Source of the DNA: Sphingomonas aerolata
Lineage (GTDB): Bacteria > Pseudomonadota > Alphaproteobacteria > Sphingomonadales > Sphingomonadaceae
DNA: 64,000 nt
Assembly: GCF_003046295.1 (NCBI RefSeq)
Contig: NZ_PZZN01000001.1
Coordinates: forward strand, 576,714-640,713
Direction: 5' to 3'
Position 1 is the stretch's first letter, and every line of letters begins with the position of its first letter. Made by a program: the position numbers and the translations under genes. Below, one piece after another: positions 60,991 through 64,000 of this stretch. A model generated the notes under the pieces. That model worked only from the letters and a program-made list of their open reading frames with translations. It was not told the origin of the DNA and searched no databases.

Positions 60991-63879
60991 ATGACCGATC
61001 TGCCCGCGCGCGAGAAGCAAAGATTGGCTGCCCTCGCAGAATATGACCTGCTGGACACTCCGCGCGAGGCGGCGTTCGACGAGATCGCCGAACTGGTGGC
61101 GGCGATCTGCGACGCGCCAATCGCGATCGTAAATCTGATCGGGGACGGCCGCCAGTTCTTCAAGGCGGAAGTCGGGCTTGGCGTCCGTGAGACGCCGTTG
61201 GAGACGTCTTTCTGCGGGCGTGCGATCCTCGAGGATGAATTCCTGCTCGTCCCCGATGCGACGAACGACCCACGGTTTGACTGCAATCCCCTGGTCACGG
61301 GTGAGCCGCATCTGCGCTTCTATGCTGGCGCCCTGTTGAAGTCGCCTGATGGCTTTCCGATCGGCACGCTCTGCGTTCTGGACTATCGCCCCCGCGACCT
61401 GACCGAGGTTCAGAAGCAGACGATCCGCGTCATGGCGCGACAGGTCATGGTGCAGTTCGAGCAGCGTGTTGCAACGGGACGGCTGATTGCAGCCGAAGCG
61501 CGCCAGCGGGCGATCGTCGATAGCGCACAGGACTTCGCCATCGTAGCCTGCGATCTCGAAGGCCGTATCATCGAATGGAGCTATGGCGCGGAACGGGTGC
61601 TGGGCTGGTCGGAAGACGAGGTGATCGGTCAAAGCGTCTTCCTGTTTTTCACGGATGAAGACCGCGCCGCCGGGGTGCCGGTGCAGGAGATGGCCTGCGC
61701 CCGTGAGACGGGGCGGGCCACTGATGAGCGGTGGCACGTGCGCAAGGGGGACGAGCCTTTTTGGGCCAGCGGTGAGTTATCCCTGCTCCGGGATTCGGCC
61801 GGCCGCCATACCGGTTACGTCAAGGTTCTTCGTGATCGTACCGAAGAGCATCTTGCCGGCGAAGCGCTCCGGAAAGCGCAGCAGCGCTTCCAGACAATCT
61901 TCGACACGGTCGATGCGGCTTTCGCCATCGTCGAGGTCAAGTTCGACGAGGATGACAAAGCCGTCGATTACCGGTTTGTCGAAGCCAACCCCGCCTTTGA
62001 ACGCCAGTCCGGCGTCAACTTGCGCGGCAAGTGGGTCACGGAATTCGCACCTGACCTGGAGCAGTTCTGGTTCGAGACATACGGGCATGTTGCCAAGACC
62101 GGTGAAGCAACCAACTTCGAGAATTATGCCGAAGCATTTCAACGCTGGTTCGACGTACGGGCAGTAAGGGTTGGCGATCCCGCAGATCGACAGATCGCGA
62201 TTATTTTCAACGACGTGACCGCCCGCCGAGAAGCGGAGGAACGCCTGCGTGTCAGTGAATCCGTCGCACGCCAGAACGTCGAGCGGGTGAAACTCGCGCT
62301 GGAAGCCGGCGCCATCATCGGCACCTGGCACTGGGACCTGCCGAGCGATCAATTCACCGTAGACGAGGCATTCGCGCGTGCCTTCGGCCTTGATCCGGCG
62401 CTCGGTCGATCCGGCATCCCGCTCGCGCAGATTACAGCAACGGTGCATCCCGACGATCAGGCAGGACTGACGGAGGCCATCAACGCGGTAATTGCCCGCA
62501 GTGGGTCCTATGCGCATCAATACCGGGTCCGCCGTGCTGACGGTCGATATTATTGGATCGAGGCGAACGGTCGGGTTGACCATGCACCCGACGGAACGCC
62601 GCTGAGCTTTCCCGGCGTCCTGATCGACGTCGAGGAGCGGCGGAGCATCGCAGCGGAGCGCGACCGTGCTGTCGCCGATCTGCGCGCGCTCGCCGAAACG
62701 CTGGAGCAGCGCGTCGCGGAGCGAACCGCCGACCTCGGCCAGGCCGAGGACGCGTTGCGCCAATCGCAGAAGGTGGAGGCGATCGGGCAACTCACCGGTG
62801 GGGTGGCGCACGACTTCAACAATCTGCTGACAGTCATCCGGGGTTCCATCGACCTATTGCGCCGGCCCGGTCTGTCCGACGAGCGCCGGCAACGCTATAT
62901 CGACGCGATCTCCGACACCGCCGAACGCGCGACCAAACTGACCAACCAGCTGCTCGCATTCGCGCGCCGCCAGTCGCTCAAACCCGAAGTCTTCGATGTC
63001 TCGGAAAGCGTGCGGACGGTCAGCGACATGGTGCGGACGCTGACGGGTGCACGCATCAAGGTATCGCATCGGCTGCCGACGGAGCCTTGCTACATCGACG
63101 CGGACCGCAGCCAGTTCGACACCGCGATCGTCAACATGGCGGTCAATGCGCGCGATGCCATGAACGGCGCGGGCGAGCTGTCCATCGTGGTGGCAGCAGC
63201 CTCCGGTATGCCCGCCATACGGTCCCATCCGGCCACGCCGGGCGAGTTCGTGACGGTCTCCTTGACCGACAGCGGCCCCGGTATTCCAGCCGACAACATT
63301 GAACGGATCTTCGAACCGTTCTTCACCACCAAGGGGGTAGGCGAAGGTACAGGCCTTGGCCTCAGCCAGGTCTTCGGTTTTACGAAGCAGTCCGGCGGGG
63401 GTGTCGTCGTCACAAGCGAGGAAGGCGAAGGCGCAACATTCACCATGTTCCTGCCCCGGGTCGACGGGCTGGACGGCGGAGCGGCCGAAGAAGGCGACAA
63501 CTCCCTGCCGCTCGGCGAAGGCGCCTGTGTGCTGGTCGTCGAGGACAATGCCGAGGTTGGCATGTTCGCGACCGAGGCGTTGGGAGAGTTGGGCTATCAT
63601 ACGGTCTTGGCGATGGACGCCTCCAAGGCACTTGCTGAACTGGCGGCAGATGCAGGCAGGTTCGACATCGTCTTCTCCGACGTGATGATGCCCGGCATGT
63701 CCGGTATCGATCTGGGTCAGGAGATCGGCCGCCTTTATCCAAAGCTGCCGGTCGTTTTGACCAGCGGGTACAGCGAGGTTCTGGCGCAGAGCGGTACGCA
63801 CGGGTTCGAACTGGTGCATAAGCCCTATTCGATCGACACATTGTCGCGAGCTCTCAAGAAAGTGTCACGCCGTCGATGA
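60991..63879 (+). CDS. Hybrid sensor histidine kinase (GAF-PAS-PAS-PAS-HisKA-HATPase-REC)
   Basis: A 962-aa cytosolic protein. A GAF domain (about 1-165, LDTPREAAFDEIAELVAAIC) is followed by three PAS domains (about 180-300, 305-430, 440-570), a coiled coil, HisKA GGVAHDFNNLLTVIRGS (phospho-His), HATPase (MAVNARDAMNGAG, TGLGLSQVFGF) and a C-terminal receiver (VVEDNAEVG, VFSDVMMPG, VHKPYS). The HDFNNLL motif marks the hybrid class. ATG 60991 (MTDLPAREKQRL) has GGAG upstream. The 266 bp before it carry no other recognised gene. Confidence 0.92.
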   Translation: MTDLPAREKQRLAALAEYDLLDTPREAAFDEIAELVAAICDAPIAIVNLIGDGRQFFKAEVGLGVRETPLETSFCGRAILEDEFLLVPDATNDPRFDCNPLVTGEPHLRFYAGALLKSPDGFPIGTLCVLDYRPRDLTEVQKQTIRVMARQVMVQFEQRVATGRLIAAEARQRAIVDSAQDFAIVACDLEGRIIEWSYGAERVLGWSEDEVIGQSVFLFFTDEDRAAGVPVQEMACARETGRATDERWHVRKGDEPFWASGELSLLRDSAGRHTGYVKVLRDRTEEHLAGEALRKAQQRFQTIFDTVDAAFAIVEVKFDEDDKAVDYRFVEANPAFERQSGVNLRGKWVTEFAPDLEQFWFETYGHVAKTGEATNFENYAEAFQRWFDVRAVRVGDPADRQIAIIFNDVTARREAEERLRVSESVARQNVERVKLALEAGAIIGTWHWDLPSDQFTVDEAFARAFGLDPALGRSGIPLAQITATVHPDDQAGLTEAINAVIARSGSYAHQYRVRRADGRYYWIEANGRVDHAPDGTPLSFPGVLIDVEERRSIAAERDRAVADLRALAETLEQRVAERTADLGQAEDALRQSQKVEAIGQLTGGVAHDFNNLLTVIRGSIDLLRRPGLSDERRQRYIDAISDTAERATKLTNQLLAFARRQSLKPEVFDVSESVRTVSDMVRTLTGARIKVSHRLPTEPCYIDADRSQFDTAIVNMAVNARDAMNGAGELSIVVAAASGMPAIRSHPATPGEFVTVSLTDSGPGIPADNIERIFEPFFTTKGVGEGTGLGLSQVFGFTKQSGGGVVVTSEEGEGATFTMFLPRVDGLDGGAAEEGDNSLPLGEGACVLVVEDNAEVGMFATEALGELGYHTVLAMDASKALAELAADAGRFDIVFSDVMMPGMSGIDLGQEIGRLYPKLPVVLTSGYSEVLAQSGTHGFELVHKPYSIDTLSRALKKVSRRR

Positions 63880-63910
63880 AGCGTAAGCGGTGTCGCAACC
63901 GGACGTGACT

Positions 63911-64000
63911 GTTGAAAAACGCGTGCTTGCTACCGCCCGGGCGCCGTGATTCACTCCTGCAACGCGGCGAGGAGTAGGGACATGATGGGGCGGCAGGTAG
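63911..64000 (+). mobile_element. Probable left end of an insertion sequence with transposase start
   Basis: At 63982 ATG begins MMGRQV after GGAG, and the window ends after six codons. MMG(R/E)Q-type openings are typical of IS1182/IS5-type transposases, and the GTTGAAAAACGCG stretch near 63911 could be the terminal inverted repeat. The rest of the element lies outside the window, so family and boundaries are tentative. Confidence 0.4.

Noticed and set aside
1..64000. CRISPR array, prophage, toxin-antitoxin or restriction system
   Set aside because: No regular direct repeats with spacers, no Cas, integrase or phage structural genes, and no toxin-antitoxin pair were seen in the window.

Overview
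The window is a GC-rich chromosomal segment from an alphaproteobacterium, most likely a sphingomonad (Sphingomonas or a close relative). The evidence is the set of alphaproteobacterial families (DUF2794, FYDLN-acid protein, DUF1476/ATPase inhibitor zeta, FixJ-like regulator with a MASE1 kinase), the very large sugar-type TonB-dependent receptor of the Xanthomonas/Caulobacter group, tandem flavin-dependent halogenase-like genes, and short GC-rich palindromic intergenic repeats. No taxonomic search was possible, so the genus is an inference.

Bases 1-15.7 kb are mostly core genome: an SDR dehydrogenase, cysE, oxyR, two fasciclin proteins, moaD-moaE, pgsA, an LplT-like MFS carrier, a secreted cyclophilin, a soluble PAS-MCP protein, tRNA-Ala, the FYDLN protein, aroA-cmk, a SemiSWEET, rpsA and ihfB. 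tRNA-Leu(TAA) at 15.6 kb runs directly into a substrate-binding-protein gene that has no obvious start codon of its own. From 17 to 30 kb come RNase T2, nadA-nadC, an MBL hydrolase, a BlaI/M56-peptidase regulatory pair, a Grx4-BolA-zeta group, and leuC-leuD with a 41-residue membrane peptide translationally interlocked between them.

Bases 30-44 kb are accessory: a GH127 glycosidase, a periplasmic catalase with an ankyrin partner, a TonB receptor behind a cobalamin riboswitch, a possible GIY-YIG-like protein, a MASE1 sensor kinase/response regulator pair, and a DUF2779 nuclease-like protein with a small partner.

Bases 44.2-59 kb form the most distinctive locus, a plant-polysaccharide (xylan/beta-glucan) utilisation cluster: GH10 xylanase, a 1129-aa TonB receptor, four tandem tryptophan-halogenase-family genes in one translationally coupled operon ending in a GH9 glucanase, then a convergent JmjC/cupin-like gene and a CE2-type acetyl esterase. 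The second halogenase has lost its catalytic Lys and Glu and its halogenase signature. LacI-type boxes (core TAGCGCTA) lie upstream of both the xylanase and the receptor/halogenase promoters. A plausible model is that the receptor imports oligosaccharides, GH10, GH9 and the esterase process them, and the halogenase-like flavoproteins and cupin carry out an unknown oxidative step.

The right end carries a glutathionyl-hydroquinone reductase, a formate/nitrite-transporter remnant, a small sphingomonad-type protein, a 962-aa hybrid histidine kinase, and what looks like the first codons of an insertion-sequence transposase cut off by the window edge.
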